64,000 bases of DNA from Hanleya hanleyi (GCA_036873755.1 JAVTVY010018872.1:1-64000); one strand, 5' to 3'. Shown: positions 22,961 through 33,479, counted from the first letter of the stretch. Notes: generated from the sequence alone by a model not told the origin. Made by a program: numbers and translations.

Positions 22961-23240
22961 TTTTCGGATTTGGCGAAAGCTCTGGCGACCATCTTGCATC
23001 AAAACATTGTATTATTACTTGTTGGTCGATACTTGGAATATGTATTATGTGAGGCATGCCGAAAAAAGTGACAAACAGAATTTTTTATAATTATCCAAAT
23101 TAGGCCTCCACCGACCAATACAGAACAGAAAGGGGAAGGGGGGCATACAATTGAGCGATCTTTGATTGCTTCCTTGCTGTGTTGGACTAAATGCTTCCCC
23201 TGATGATTAGACATGTGAGAAAAACTTGTTATTTTTGTAG

Positions 23241-23318
23241 ATACAAATTGCTTCATTCATCCTGGGATTTGCTGGACTGCAACTGACATTTGTAAATATG
23301 ATCTGTAAACTAGCTTTG
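23241..23318 (+). CDS. Transposase-derived gene, small exon (IQIASFILGF)
   Basis: Exactly 26 codons between ATTTTTGTAG and TTG|GTAAGT: IQIASFILGFAGLQLTFVNM then ICKLAL. Phase is 0 at both ends and follows in phase from the 21,732 exon (GKDFKQF-IQIASFILGF), matching the 'GRDFKxWAQMALFIL' block of the family. At least one further exon is needed before 23,651, because that one starts in another phase. Confidence 0.68.
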
Positions 23319-23650
23319 GTAAGTATAAGCTATAGACTCCAATTATTACAATATACATAGAAGTATTCTTGAAGTGGTACTCATAAGTGAAATGAGAAAT
23401 AATTTTGACAATATTCAATTGTGATTTTTTTGCTTGTTTAATGTTTCAGAATCTGGCAGGATATTCAGTATCAGTATTAAATTTCATTTTTCAATGATGT
23501 ATCCACCATCTTCTTGGCATCAGCCTTGGAACATGATTGCCTATCTTCATATTCAATGTTCTTGACCTCATTTTGAAGCTCAGCAAACAGCTCCACAAAA
23601 TTCCGACAGATGTTAGAGAAATCGAGCGAGGTATAAAAGTTTACCTCTAG

Positions 23651-23714
23651 CTTGTACAGGAACATGCCCCCCCAGTTCATGAGCAAAGTAAAGACACACA
23701 TGTCAACTCACTTA
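23651..23714 (+). CDS. Transposase-derived gene, small exon (KVKTHMSTHL)
   Basis: 64 bases after TTTACCTCTAG, ending CTTA|GTAAGT: one base completing a codon, then LYRNMPPQFMSKVKTHMSTHL. It joins in phase to the exon at 25,687 to read THL-VDDIHEHGPP, the family's 'KPKLHLLxHLxxDIxxxGPP' block. The borders are good and the fit to the next exon is strong. Confidence 0.62.
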
Positions 23715-25324
23715 GTAAGTTTTATGGACTCCAGTAGTATTGTTGTTACTACATCTCTGGTGATCATAATACAGGGCTGCACAAATTGCGCGAACAATAG
23801 GTTTGGTTCGCGTAGAGGTTACGCCATTTTCTTCATGCGTAACCCATTTTCAGTTCACTTGAATTACGGGTATTAACCTGTATACAATAGTGATGGGGTA
23901 TGCAAATCAAAGAAGCGTTACTCGAAAAATTTCAGCGTAACCCATATTTAGGTTAAGCAGAATTTTCAATTTGTGTGCAGTGCTGATAATATTGGTTTCT
24001 TTCTCCAAATCTTAATCAGATAGTACCGCATTTTCTTTCTCCAAATCTTAATCAGATAGTACCACATTATGCACAAGTTTCAGGTTTTATCCTCACTGGA
24101 GCCTTAAGTATCTGTTTGAGGAACATATACTTAATGGTTCTATCAAATTTTCATACAATCTGCTACTTTCATTCGCTTAATAATTGTAAATGTTAATATT
24201 TCAAATTGTATGGCATTTTTTTGCGTTTTAACATGACAGAAATGACAGCACAGTACTAAAACACGACACTTTCATGCCCCTTTAAAGGCTTTTGAAACAA
24301 AGAAGGCTGTGATCACTTGATCTCACTGTGACATCGCAATGTGATTACGATCTCAGACTAGTACTGAACAGAATGCCTCATGTGATGTCAAACAGAGCCC
24401 GTGATGTCATGCTAAAACAACACACAGCTGTATGAATTTCTTGAAACCACACTCGATGTTAGAGGCTATGATGTTTGGAATGCCTTTACGTAATATCATA
24501 TCGGTCACTGCGATATGACACATTGCAATCGAGATCAGTGTGCGAGGTCATGTGTCAGAGTTACATCTACAATACATTTCTCACGAAGTCTGCATTATTT
24601 GTGTCTTGAAACTCACTTCAATGGCTTGCATGAATGAATAACCACATATCTGAGTGGCGAGAAGGATGGGGGGCCATCTTCAATTTATCAAGAGACTTAT
24701 GTAATGAATACCGGTTTCCCTGATTGGATGGAAACCTTAGGGGCCATTTTTAATTGCAAAATTTCTGATAATCTGTATTTGCGCAGATCCGTGTCACTGT
24801 TTCATTCTGTTACGGAAACCCATTTATTGAGCGAAAACTTGCTGTTGCTCCATAGCTGAACATTTCAAACATGATAGATATAACATGCTGAGCACTTGGG
24901 AACTTCATGACAGTTTTGCATGTTGAGGGGATGTTCCATGCAATAACTGCACACAGTTCAGTTGCCAGCTGTTTAGTAACTGATGTGCTACACTTCAGTC
25001 ATGGATTGCATGTGTACCTGTAAACTCTTGGATATGGAGTAATTACTGTAACTAATCAGTCCCATGCCAAGGTCTCTGAATCTATATTGAGGTTGTGAAT
25101 AAATGCTAATGAATTAGGTCACAGAATAATTGACAGACACAAGGACAATATCAGTTTGAGCTGACCATATTTCAAACCCACATCAGTAGTGTGATGTGCA
25201 TAGTCCTTGTGTGCCTTTCCTTCATATTGTAATCCATGTGAGACAATACCACCCATTCAAGCTATTATTTTGTGGAATATCACATCACACATGTGAGTGG
25301 TTCTCACATGTGTGAGATATATCG

Positions 25325-25562
25325 AAGTTGTCATATCATCGAAGTTGCCACATGAACAGGTACAATAAGTGTCATATCATCGAAGTTGCCACATGAACAG
25401 GTACAATAAAAGCGTACCTGAGATACAACACATATCACGAATCGTTAGATACTTGGTATGTGCTTTAGAATAGGTTAACCAGAAGACTATTCTGTGAAGT
25501 CATGTGACGCAGTCAGTATGTCGGCACCTCTTCCCACTTCCCTTATATGTGTTGTAATTTAT
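25325..25562 (+). repeat. Repeat X, copy 2 (5'-truncated, internal duplication)
   Basis: Matches the reverse complement of the copy at 2,338. It lacks the GCTAGGGGCCGT part and has a ~42-bp block (GTCATATCATCGAAGTTGCC, ACATGAACAGGTACAATAA) twice in tandem. The hairpin at 25,398-25,420 is intact (CAGGTAC, AATAAAAGC, GTACCTG). Ends TTATATGTGTTGTAATTT. Confidence 0.78.
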
Positions 25563-25686
25563 GGTTGGTAACAGGACAGTTAAGCTTGAATCCTACCAGG
25601 TTCACCGTTAGGGGGGGGGAGGGGATGGAGAGTGGCATTATATTCTAGTTATCACGCATTGCGTTGCGATGACATTTTATTTGCAG

Positions 25687-25883
25687 GTTGATGACATTCA
25701 TGAACATGGACCACCTTTGGCTTACACTGAGGATGTCTTTGAAAAGCAACATGGGTGTATTCGACAAAAGCTGTTCAAACAAAATCAACTCGCTCGGAGT
25801 AGAGACAGTGCCAGAGATTTTGCCGAATTTGAAATATTACGCCACGTGCTAGCTGGGGGTTATTTCCAAGATCACGGACAATG
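25687..25883 (+). CDS. Transposase-derived gene, exon with GPPLAYTEDVFEKQH block
   Basis: Acceptor TTTATTTGCAG, donor TG|GTAATA. It encodes VDDIHEHGPPLAYTEDVFEK, QHGCIRQKLFKQNQLARSRD and SARDFAEFEILRHVLAGGYF. This is the most diagnostic block of the family (GPP-LxxxTExFExxNxxxR...SRDxAxxFAxxExLRHxLxGGxW). It starts in phase 0 from the preceding exon and ends with two bases of a codon. The acceptor of the following exon could not be settled, perhaps because a DIRS-like relic lies between. Confidence 0.75.
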
Positions 25884-25954
25884 GTAATATTACAATTTAT
25901 TGCTCAAATCTTCACCTGCTATTGCTATGCCTATATCTTCCATAGGAGATTCCA

Positions 25955-27376
25955 TTTGCAGAATAAAAGTTATCTCCCCTTAGGGGAGCTCAGTCGGGTT
26001 ACTCTGCACATGCGCTCACATGAAAACCTCCTCTTTCTTCCTGTATCTGCTCGCGTGCAGTTGTGTTTTGACAGAGTTCCTAACTTTGCTAGTTTGAGAC
26101 GTAACCTAGGGTTATTTTCTGAAGCTAACTACTTGCAGTTTACTTGGATCACAATGTCTGATCTTACAGTCCCTGAAAATTGTAAATCTTGCTGTTCTTG
26201 TCGGCGTTTTTGGTCTGTTTTGGACTCTCACTTGTTCTGTTTCTCGTGCAAAGGACATCTTTGCTATCGTAATGCCACGTGTCTGAAGTGCCTGAACTGA
26301 GACGACGCTACCTGGAAGAATTATGCCCAGGCTAGGCGTGCGTTCTTGTTACGGGCTTCTGAGGACCTTAGTGTATCTGCCGACGAGAGACATCAAAATG
26401 AAATCCTCTCATCGGGGATTTTAAATTTAATGAAGATCTTACCAGTTCACTTTTGGAAGTATCTCATCTTCTCAGTCCAACCATGTCACTGTCCTCGTCT
26501 ATTAGAGTCCCCCCCTAGTGGTGTATTTAGACAGGTTGATAGTCTGGACAGTCTGGGTCGTGGTGGTAAGAATTCGTCTGGCTGTTCGGGGACTAAGTCC
26601 ATTTCTTTGTTTGGGACAACAAAGGATCCTGTCTTCAAGCGACCGGCCTTTTCTGAGCGATCTTTTGTTATCGACGAACAAAATATTTCAGCTTCGCGGG
26701 TTACTACTTCACCCAATCTATTGTCGGGCGTTCTTTCACAGTCTAGTCCTATGAAAAAGAAAAAGCTTCAACGGATTTCGACTTCGCCTCTGCGATTTAA
26801 ATCTCGGCTTTCTTCTACATCTGTTTGTCCAGAACAGCTCCACGGACTACGGCTGTTCGTTAGCACTCTACTGCGACTTTTCGAGTTTCGGATTTACATC
26901 AGCCTTCGGGTTCGGCTTCAGTTGATTTCTTACAACGTCGTTCTTGTACGCCACAACGTCGTTCCCGTTCACCTAGGCGACGTTCTTGTTCATCACAACG
27001 CCGTTCCTGTTCTCCGCAACGCTATTCACGTTCGCCATTACGTCGTTCTATTACTCCACAACGACGTTCCTATACGCCATCACGTCGTTCTCATACACCT
27101 GTACGTCGTTCTTGTTCGCCACTACGCCTTTCTCGTACGTCGGCACGTCGTTCTCATACTCCTGTTCATCGTTCCCGTATGCCTCAACACCGTTCCCGTA
27201 CGTTTGCACTTCGTTCGCTTCGTTCTGTATGTCGTTCACGTACACCACAACGCCGTTCCCGTACGCCGGTACGTCGTCCTCATACACCTGTTCGTCCTTC
27301 CCGTACACCACAACGCCGTTCTCCACGTCATTCTGTTACACCTCCTTATCAAGGTCGTCAAGTATTGACAAGCTGA
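25955..27376 (+). pseudogene. DIRS-like retrotransposon gag (ORF1) relic
   Basis: From ATG at 26,153 the frame reads MSDLTVPENCKSCCSCRRFW then SHLFCFSCKGHLC and ATCLKCLN, a Cys-pair array followed by (W)DDATWKNYAQARRAF. A TGG-to-TGA change after CLN breaks it. The frame then runs to about 26,850, shifts, and continues as a heptapeptide repeat (R-R-S-x-T/S-P-x, about 18 units) to TGA at 27,374-27,376. The CxxC array followed by W-D is how I recall DIRS-like ORF1 of molluscs. No RT or tyrosine recombinase follows. Placement in an intron of the transposase-derived gene is inferred. Confidence 0.5.
26930..27345 (+). repeat. 21-bp coding minisatellite (heptad RRSxTPx)
   Basis: About 18 degenerate tandem units of 21 bp built on CGTCGTTCT/C-(C/T)GTACACC(A/T). 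In the coding frame they give CTPQRRSRSPRRRSCSSQRR, YTPSRRSHTPVRRS, RTPQRRSRTPVRRP and so on. The other five frames are also open for long stretches because of the 21-bp period, which produces misleading long readings (VVLVRH..., YSCSSFPY...). An Arg/Ser-rich tail like this would bind nucleic acid. Confidence 0.8.
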
Positions 27377-27382
27377 AGTCAG

Positions 27383-27727
27383 GATGTTCTGGAGAACTCA
27401 GAAAGGTCCGGAGAAGAGATACTAACAAGAGAACAGTGTCAGCAACCTTATCTACTTTCTCTGAAATGGCGAAGAGGCATCTGCTCCAAGCATGCTTGAA
27501 CTGTGGAATCACAGTCCAACAAGCAGAAGAAACTGGAATTACACTTTTCAAGGTAGTGAGGACACAGAATGGACAGCTGGCAAATATCGACAGCCCAGTT
27601 CTCTTCACTGATAGAGAAAATCATGTAATATACATAGTAAATTTCAATATGGAGGAGCAGGTGGTTGGGTGGGTCCAGGTTCCTATTGCTTCAATGCAGT
27701 TTGCTGAGAAGCAACAGGAACTTGATA
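27383..27727 (+). CDS. Probable coding exon of unknown assignment
   Basis: An open frame with coding-like composition: SGCSGELRKVRRRDTNKRTV, AKRHLLQACLNCGITVQQAE, LFKVVRTQNGQLANIDSPVL, FNMEEQVVGWVQVPIASMQF. It sits between the 25,687 and 28,295 exons on the same strand and may belong to the same gene. No acceptor with the right phase was found, and the 3' part runs into a SINE that starts near 27,728, so the true end must be before that. Treat borders as approximate. Confidence 0.4.
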
Positions 27728-27975
27728 ATGTGATGTCTAGCACTGTAATATCACTTGTCTTTATTGCACCATGTAAGCGTCCTGTCTGTGTCTTGTGCGC
27801 TGTCTTCAGCGTTTTATAGGGTGAATGGAGGGTGTCTGGTTCCATGCTGCTTCAAAGATTTCTTCTTTGAAGTAGCAGGAACACAACTAGGATGGGTGGT
27901 GCTTAGTTGGTTCGTCGTGATATTTTTAGCTGAAATATTGTTGAAAGCGACGTTAAATTCTATTCACTCACTCAC
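27728..27975 (+). mobile_element. SINE, plus-strand copy
   Basis: About 245 bp sharing GTGATGTCTAGCACT, TTTTATAGGGTG(A/G)ATGGAGG, CTGGTTCCATGCTGCTTCAA and GGGTGGTGCTTAGTTGGTTC with the reverse complement of 35,095-35,310. It ends GAAATATTGTTGAAAGCGAC, GTTAAATTCTATTCACTCAC. The 3' ~50 bp equal the LINE tail of this window, which implies mobilisation by that LINE. It carries a ~45-bp insertion near 27,745 not present in the other copy. No clear tRNA promoter boxes were found. Confidence 0.75.
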
Positions 27976-28294
27976 CCAATATGGAGGATATACATGTATA
28001 TTGTTCATGACATTAAATCAAGTAAATAGTTGAGTTAACATATTTATTCACACATGTAGATCAGTGAAATCCACCGAGGATACTTGATAGCAACAAAACT
28101 TGCTTGACCCAACATCTCCTAGTTTAGTAGAATCTAGCTAATAAGAATTTGTTTGAATTATATTCATGGATGGAGACATTCCCCACACACATTCATTTCA
28201 AAATTGGTTTAAGTTGTCTTAATACTACCACCGGTTCTCCTAATTCTCATTTGGTATACCCAATTTACATATATGCACATTTAATTGATTACAG

Positions 28295-28591
28295 GAAGCT
28301 CTTGGGATATTCCTGGAAGGAATAAGATTGGAAAAGAGAGATGGGCAGGTTTTCAACCTGGTGCGCATGCAGGAACTGAGAAAAGAAAACTGCGACCATA
28401 CCTCCCCACTTCATGAGATCCTTGGCTGTGACATAGTGAAACCAGTAGATAGCTTTGTCACCACCCTCTCAAGCAATGTTAAGAAGATTATCTCCCTTGT
28501 GCATGGCTGCTCTAGTGCAAAATGCAGCATCATGGAGATCTCTGTCTACACAGTTTGCTTGTGCACATGGGCAGTATTCTGTTCAATGTGA
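28295..28591 (+). CDS. Transposase-derived gene, last exon
   Basis: Acceptor TTAATTGATTACAG, then 98 codons and TGA: EALGIFLEGIRLEKRDGQVF, MQELRKENCDHTSPLHEILG, VKKIISLVHGCSSAKCSIME. The 'ISLxHxCxxxxC' block is expected near the end of this family. The last ~13 residues (VCLCTWAVFCSM) are encoded by the left arm of a 35-bp hairpin, and the stop lies at its loop. In the +1 frame after the hairpin, VQHNNHHQFYFLNKFRHETY resembles the family's usual 'H...FxxNxF' ending, so a frameshift linked to the hairpin is likely. Confidence 0.6.
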   Translation, partial: EALGIFLEGIRLEKRDGQVFNLVRMQELRKENCDHTSPLHEILGCDIVKPVDSFVTTLSSNVKKIISLVHGCSSAKCSIMEISVYTVCLCTWAVFCSM

Positions 28592-28624
28592 ACAGGAAAC
28601 TGCCCATGTGCACAAGCAAACTGT
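28550..28624. repeat. 35-bp inverted repeat hairpin
   Basis: Left arm 28,550-28,584 begins ACAGTTTGCTTGTGCACATG; right arm 28,590-28,624 is its complement with about two mismatches; the loop is five bases (AATGT). It straddles the stop codon of the exon above. The form fits a snap-back (template-switch) event or a miRNA-precursor-like fold. Confidence 0.9.
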
Positions 28625-28699
28625 CCAGCACAACAACCACCATCAGTTTTACTTCCTCAATAAATTCAGGCATGAAACGTACATGAATCCGTAATATGT

Positions 28700-30600
28700 T
28701 CCTTTGTAACAGGATAACAAAGTTTTGGCATTTAGAGGTTACAATATGTACACAGAACTATTTCTGGGGATCAACCGGAGATTCCTGATCTAGCCATGTA
28801 ACGTACCGTAGTGAATGTTTCTTACTATTATTTATTATTAAATTCATTCAGGTTAATTTCGACAACAATAATAAGGGGTAGATAACGTCATTCTGTCAAA
28901 TGACATTAGCAAGAGTTTTGGTATTCTAAATCCATTAAACTTTTCAGTTTTATTTGAATCCTTCAGGATATTCCTATACCTAAATGTAAAAGAAAGGCAT
29001 TAAACTAAAATGACGTTAGCAATGAAAATGATGTTAGCAACATTTTCCCTGGTGCTCAAATGTATTCACTCATTACCGATTAGGTAATATTTGCGTACCA
29101 GCGTTTGCAATGGGTACTCTTATCTCTACCATTTCCAAAATCCTGTGTATGTTTCTTGGACTGGAAAATGGTGTTTGAATTTTTCTAACGTTATCCGCCT
29201 TGACAGGTGTGAGGTTCGATATCACTTTCATATCTTATTATTTCCCCTAATTTTTACTAGCTTGATGACTCGATAGTGGTAAGATAATGACAAATATGTA
29301 ATGGTTATACAGCTGATTCATTCTAAGGTCATCATCATTTGTTGGTAATCAAATCATCAAATGTTGGTAATGTCATTTTTGTTTTGACATGAAAAACAGA
29401 TTTTGGTATGCTTATTGATAGAATATACCTTTACCGAGTCTGCTCATGTTTTTGAACTGATATTTGGATGTTTTGTCTCATTTATCAGTATACAATGTGT
29501 CTAAGAACTTACTACGCCAATAGCCATGCTTTAAAATAGGTTTGGTAGGCATAACTTAAATCATATTTCAGTGATGTTTGCATGTATACATGACAACACT
29601 GCTACGAATGTTAACTGCTGCAGCTATAATAATAAAGTTGTGCAGGTAAAGTGCAACTTTTATTCTGTCAAAATTTAGGCATATTTCTCTGCACCTGATA
29701 TCTAAAGTGTAGGAGTTCCTATGTGAAGCATAGCATTATGCTTGTAATTGTGGCCTACACAGCAACAATAATATCAGCACTGTTTCAGTACATTAATTCT
29801 AACAAAGTACTGAAACAGTACTGAAATATAACAGCTTTGAAACAGTACTATATATATAACAGTACAGATTCAGTGCCGAAATATAATAGTTCTGAAACAG
29901 TGCGATTTTTTTATGTGGACACATAACCCAGATAATCTCCACTATTTGTATTGACGTGAAAGGCCAAAAAAGACTTGAAAGGCCAAAAAAGACTTGAAAG
30001 ACCAAAAAAGAACATCCAAGCTGGTGATTTTTCACCACCACCATTTTCAAATAATTATTTTCAATATTCATGATTAGTAATTGTTCTGTATGCATAGCCA
30101 TTTAAACACAATATCACTGACATATGACTGTTGTACCTGTTATTTCTATTACTATTTTACCGGGGATTTCATAATAGTTTACTATTTGTGGATGATGTGA
30201 TTTTTACAAACATGCCATGTTGCGCTGGCAAGTGTTACACTGCACAGTTTTGTTTATGTCTGCAGCTGCCAACTTCCGAGTTAAGTTCGACCATCATGCT
30301 GATCTCTGATTGGGTGATGGACTTTCAAACAGCCACTCAGCCAATGAAAATTGTAAAAACAAACCAAATGAAATAAACACAGGTTATCAGAAGTTGCCAA
30401 CTTCATATAGGAGGTGCAAAGTTACATGTGATGTTTGATTCAGTCCAAGCATGTAATTTCTTGTGAGTGCAAGATATAGTAAACTATTATGAAATGCTCT
30501 GCAACATTCTGAATATGAATGGATCGAAGGGACACTTGAAAAGTGAAGCAAACAGAGAGCTGTAATTTTGGGGAACCACTATTTAATAGTCTTGAACATA
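28700..30600. other. No recognisable gene; small tandem repeats
   Basis: Three copies of an ~18-bp unit GAAAGGCCAAAAAAGACTT lie at 29,955-30,010, and several ACTGAAACAGTAC/AATATAACAG repeats at 29,780-29,905. Short frames here lack domain signals and splice context. Confidence 0.45.
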
Positions 30601-30603
30601 AAT

Positions 30604-31260
30604 CTTTTCGCAGATGATACAAGTGCCGCCCTTTCAGACACTGATCCCACCAGAGTAGTGGACATTATGTCCCAGGAACTTGAAAACTTACATAACTGGT
30701 TTTCCTGCAACAAACTCTCATTAAATGTACAAAAGACCAAATACATACTCTTCAAACCGAATAGGTCTCCCCATACTAATATACCGAATGTATCAATCTT
30801 TGGTCTGGAAATTGAGTCTGTTCGTACTTTCAAATTTCGTGGAGTTTATTTTAATGATAAACTGAACTGGCAAACTCACATTGACGAAATTTCATCCAAA
30901 ATGGCTAGAAATATCGGTGTAATCAATAATATACGAAATTGCCTCAACAGAAAAACATTGATAATGCTATATTATGCTTTATTCTACTCTTACATCTCCT
31001 ATTGTCGCCTGGTGTGGGGAAACACATTCCCAACCCATCTAAAACCTCTTGTGATTCTTCAGAAAAGACTTATCCGTATAATAACATTCAGTAATAAACT
31101 TGCCCACACCAACCCATTACTTGAACAATTAAACATCTTACCGCTCTCTAAAATCAATGACTATCTTATTCTGCTATTTACATACAAATGTATCAACAAT
31201 GCTCTTTCCATCCCGGCCAAGTTCTCAAACTATTTCACAAAACTCTCCCAAGTCACTAAA
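30604..31260 (+). pseudogene. Non-LTR reverse transcriptase fragment (jockey/CR1-like)
   Basis: Begins at RT motif C (LFADDTSAALSD) and continues with ENLHNWFSCNKLSLNVQKTK, then the motif E-like GVYFNDKLNWQTHIDEISSK, YYALFYSYISYCRLVWGNTF and LVILQKRLIRIITFSNKLAH. The FADD box and the order of the C-terminal blocks place it in the jockey superfamily of LINEs. Everything before motif C is missing. The frame stays open for about 220 codons, suggesting a fairly young copy. At about 31,262 it meets an oppositely oriented LINE fragment, whose antisense bases supply the last ~30 codons of the frame. Confidence 0.82.
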
Positions 31261-31261
31261 A

Positions 31262-31465
31262 CTTATGCAACAAACCGATTTCTTTCAAATAACACAAAAC
31301 AGTCGTTTTACACGAATAAAAAATCTTCTAAAGTATCGGATTGATAAAAAGAATCTCTTACAATCTTAAAATTGATACAGTCGATCAGAATATGTCTCAC
31401 TGAGAAATCTTCGTGGCATGGAATTCAACTTGGGGCTGATTGCTTTTTTAGTAAATGTTCGTGCG
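31262..31465 (-). mobile_element. RNase H LINE, 3' coding end, copy 3
   Basis: Minus-strand sequence matches 11,180-11,390: the C-terminal coding end (HILIDC region) and the segment whose plus-strand reading is TTTTTTAGTAAATGTTCGTG. The tail itself is absent. It abuts the jockey-like RT fragment in opposite orientation. Confidence 0.7.
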
Positions 31466-32149
31466 CACAGAAGTATGGAAGACGGTTGTGGTCATCTTCT
31501 TTTATAGACTGGCCTCAATACAGAGAAACACAGTTCAGGATGTACATGTTACCGGGGGCACTCCACCATGCATTCGGGTTGCCTTTAAGGACTGAATACA
31601 TATTAGCAACACTAAGCAACACAAGATGTCCACCCATCTCTAGAGGAAGTTATTTGAAAATGTAACCAGTATTACAAATCTACTGACGAATCTGTCGAAC
31701 AGGATCAGCTTCCTGATAAACTTCTTTTTTTCAATATTATTTTCAAGAACAGTAAGCCCTGCAATAATTTAATCAGCAGTTTAGTATTTTTTTTATACAC
31801 AGATCGAAAAACAAGAGTAAAATTATTCTTTTGAAAATTATCGGATTTTTCTTAAAGTTGTAAATCTATGTGACATAGTACATAGGTTGACCAGCTTTCT
31901 AAACATGCCCTGGGACTAGTTTATGTAGAAATTATTAGACATCACCACATTTCAGAATAAGCGCGTGGTAAATGTAACACTGTGAAAATATCACGCTGTT
32001 TGTTTTCCATTTCTCAAAACATTTTTCTTGAGAAGGTAAATTTCCTCAACTCGTCCTCTTATTTTCTTATCAGAATGTGGGGAGAACACAATGTCTGGGC
32101 GACCTGATATCTTCCCCCCTCACATTTGTCAATACCTCTCCACCCTCCT

Positions 32150-32870
32150 ATTTCCAGTCGCGTTCAGCAATTTTACAGCCATGTAGCAAAGTCTAAGTTT
32201 CTCTCATCCTGCTAAAAAGATCTTCAAAACCAGCTACTCTGTAAAACGAATGTCAATTTTGAAATCAATACAGTTGATGTTAACTGTGAATTTCTCATGA
32301 CATGGAATACACTTCGGGGTTGGTTCGTGTTTTAATCGCGAGTCAGTCGTGAATGGCCGATTCTACAACGCCTGATTATAGCTTGATCAAATCGTGTCTG
32401 TCTGTTAAGATAAGTATAACCTATAGTTCTCTCAAACTGGAGGATTTTTTGTTTAGCTTTAGCATTGCATGAAACTTGAAACAGCTTTCTGATATAGGCA
32501 CATATACAAGGTCTGAAATTGATATACGAGACTCCACGATGATTAACATCCAGGCCTGCTTTTGTCTTTGTATACAACAGTGTTTCTGCAATTCCAACAT
32601 GGCTAGGTAGCCAACATTTTTGATCGTTTGAAGGCAACGAGTCTGAAAATATTTTTAATTTTGCTGGACCCAATATCCTCCAAGGTCTTCAAAAAAACTG
32701 TGGCCTCAGCAGTAAAAATAGAACTCCTGTCTGGCAATCGATGAATTTTGGTTTTGAAACAAAAAACAGTAGCAGGCGTCACTGTAGATCTGTCACCATC
32801 TTGGGACGATCAGCATAAATGGGCTGATGCGGCTAATTTTCTCTCTCAGTGGAACAAACTATTGCTGATA
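32150..32870 (-). mobile_element. RNase H LINE, 3' fragment, copy 4
   Basis: Minus strand: RNase H centre (LPDRSSIFTAEA around 32,730), KCWLPSHVGIAETLL, then FRPCICAYIRKLFQVSCNAK, RQTRFDQAIIRRCRIGHSRL, and a diverged tail near 32,160-32,200 (GTCGCGTTCAGCAATTTTAC on plus). Frameshifts separate the halves. It is less similar to copies 1 and 5 than they are to each other, so it is older or from a subfamily. Confidence 0.75.
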
Positions 32871-33339
32871 CACAAGTTGGGATCCCGGGATCAATACGTA
32901 CCGAGTGTCATAATCAGAATGAAGCACTACCACTCACCATGCCGGGTACCGATCGTACAGACTGTGGGTTAGCCAGCGTAGCTCCTCCTTCAATCTCTAA
33001 CATCTTCTTCTTAATCACTGATTTCTTGCTCCACACAAACTTTGCCCAGTCTGTGTTTTCATTCATCGCCCATTACAATTCATTCTGCTGAGGTTCTCTT
33101 CTTTCCAACTTATGTTTTCAACCCCCATTTCAGAACGGTGTATTCTGCTATAGAAAGTAAACCACTGCTGTTCTACACCCTATCCACTCTAGTTTGTGTC
33201 CGAAGCCCTGGATATTTTGGTGATCAGGACGCGAATCAAGTTTGACGCATTTATTTTTTCACTTGTATTTCTCTCGCCGCTGAATTTAATTTACTCCCTA
33301 TGCCTCTGCTCTATTATCCCATCCCCTTACAAAATGAGG

Positions 33340-33440
33340 GATGAGATACAGAGAGAGATATTTACATTAAACGTCGCGCTCAGCAATATTTCAGCTACAT
33401 AGCGACGATCATCACAGAACTGGTACATACATTAAAATTT
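33340..33440 (-). repeat. LINE tail copy
   Basis: GAGATACAGAGAGAGATATT, then AACGTCGCGCTCAGCAATAT and TTCAGCTACATAGCGACGAT: tail on the minus strand with a (CT)n end. The 3'UTR body is barely recognisable. Confidence 0.65.
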
Positions 33441-33479
33441 ATTCCTACGAAGTAGGCTACAGATCGCAAATTGTCCGGT

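Noticed and set aside
23477..23701. Minus-strand frame FVELFAELQNEVKNIEYEDR as an exon
   Set aside because: Composition is plausible but no acceptor was found, it ends in a stop, and it overlaps the better supported plus-strand exon at 23,651. Left unresolved, not called.
24290..24560. MITE from TGATCTCACTGTGACATCGC and its partial inverse near 24,510
   Set aside because: Arms match only in pieces and no target duplication could be read.
26986..27819. Long frame rich in Tyr/Ser/Phe (FLYAITSFSYTCTSF...) as a gene
   Set aside because: It is an alternative frame of the 21-bp repeat; the Arg/Ser/Pro heptad frame continues the gag relic better. The other long frames there are also period effects.
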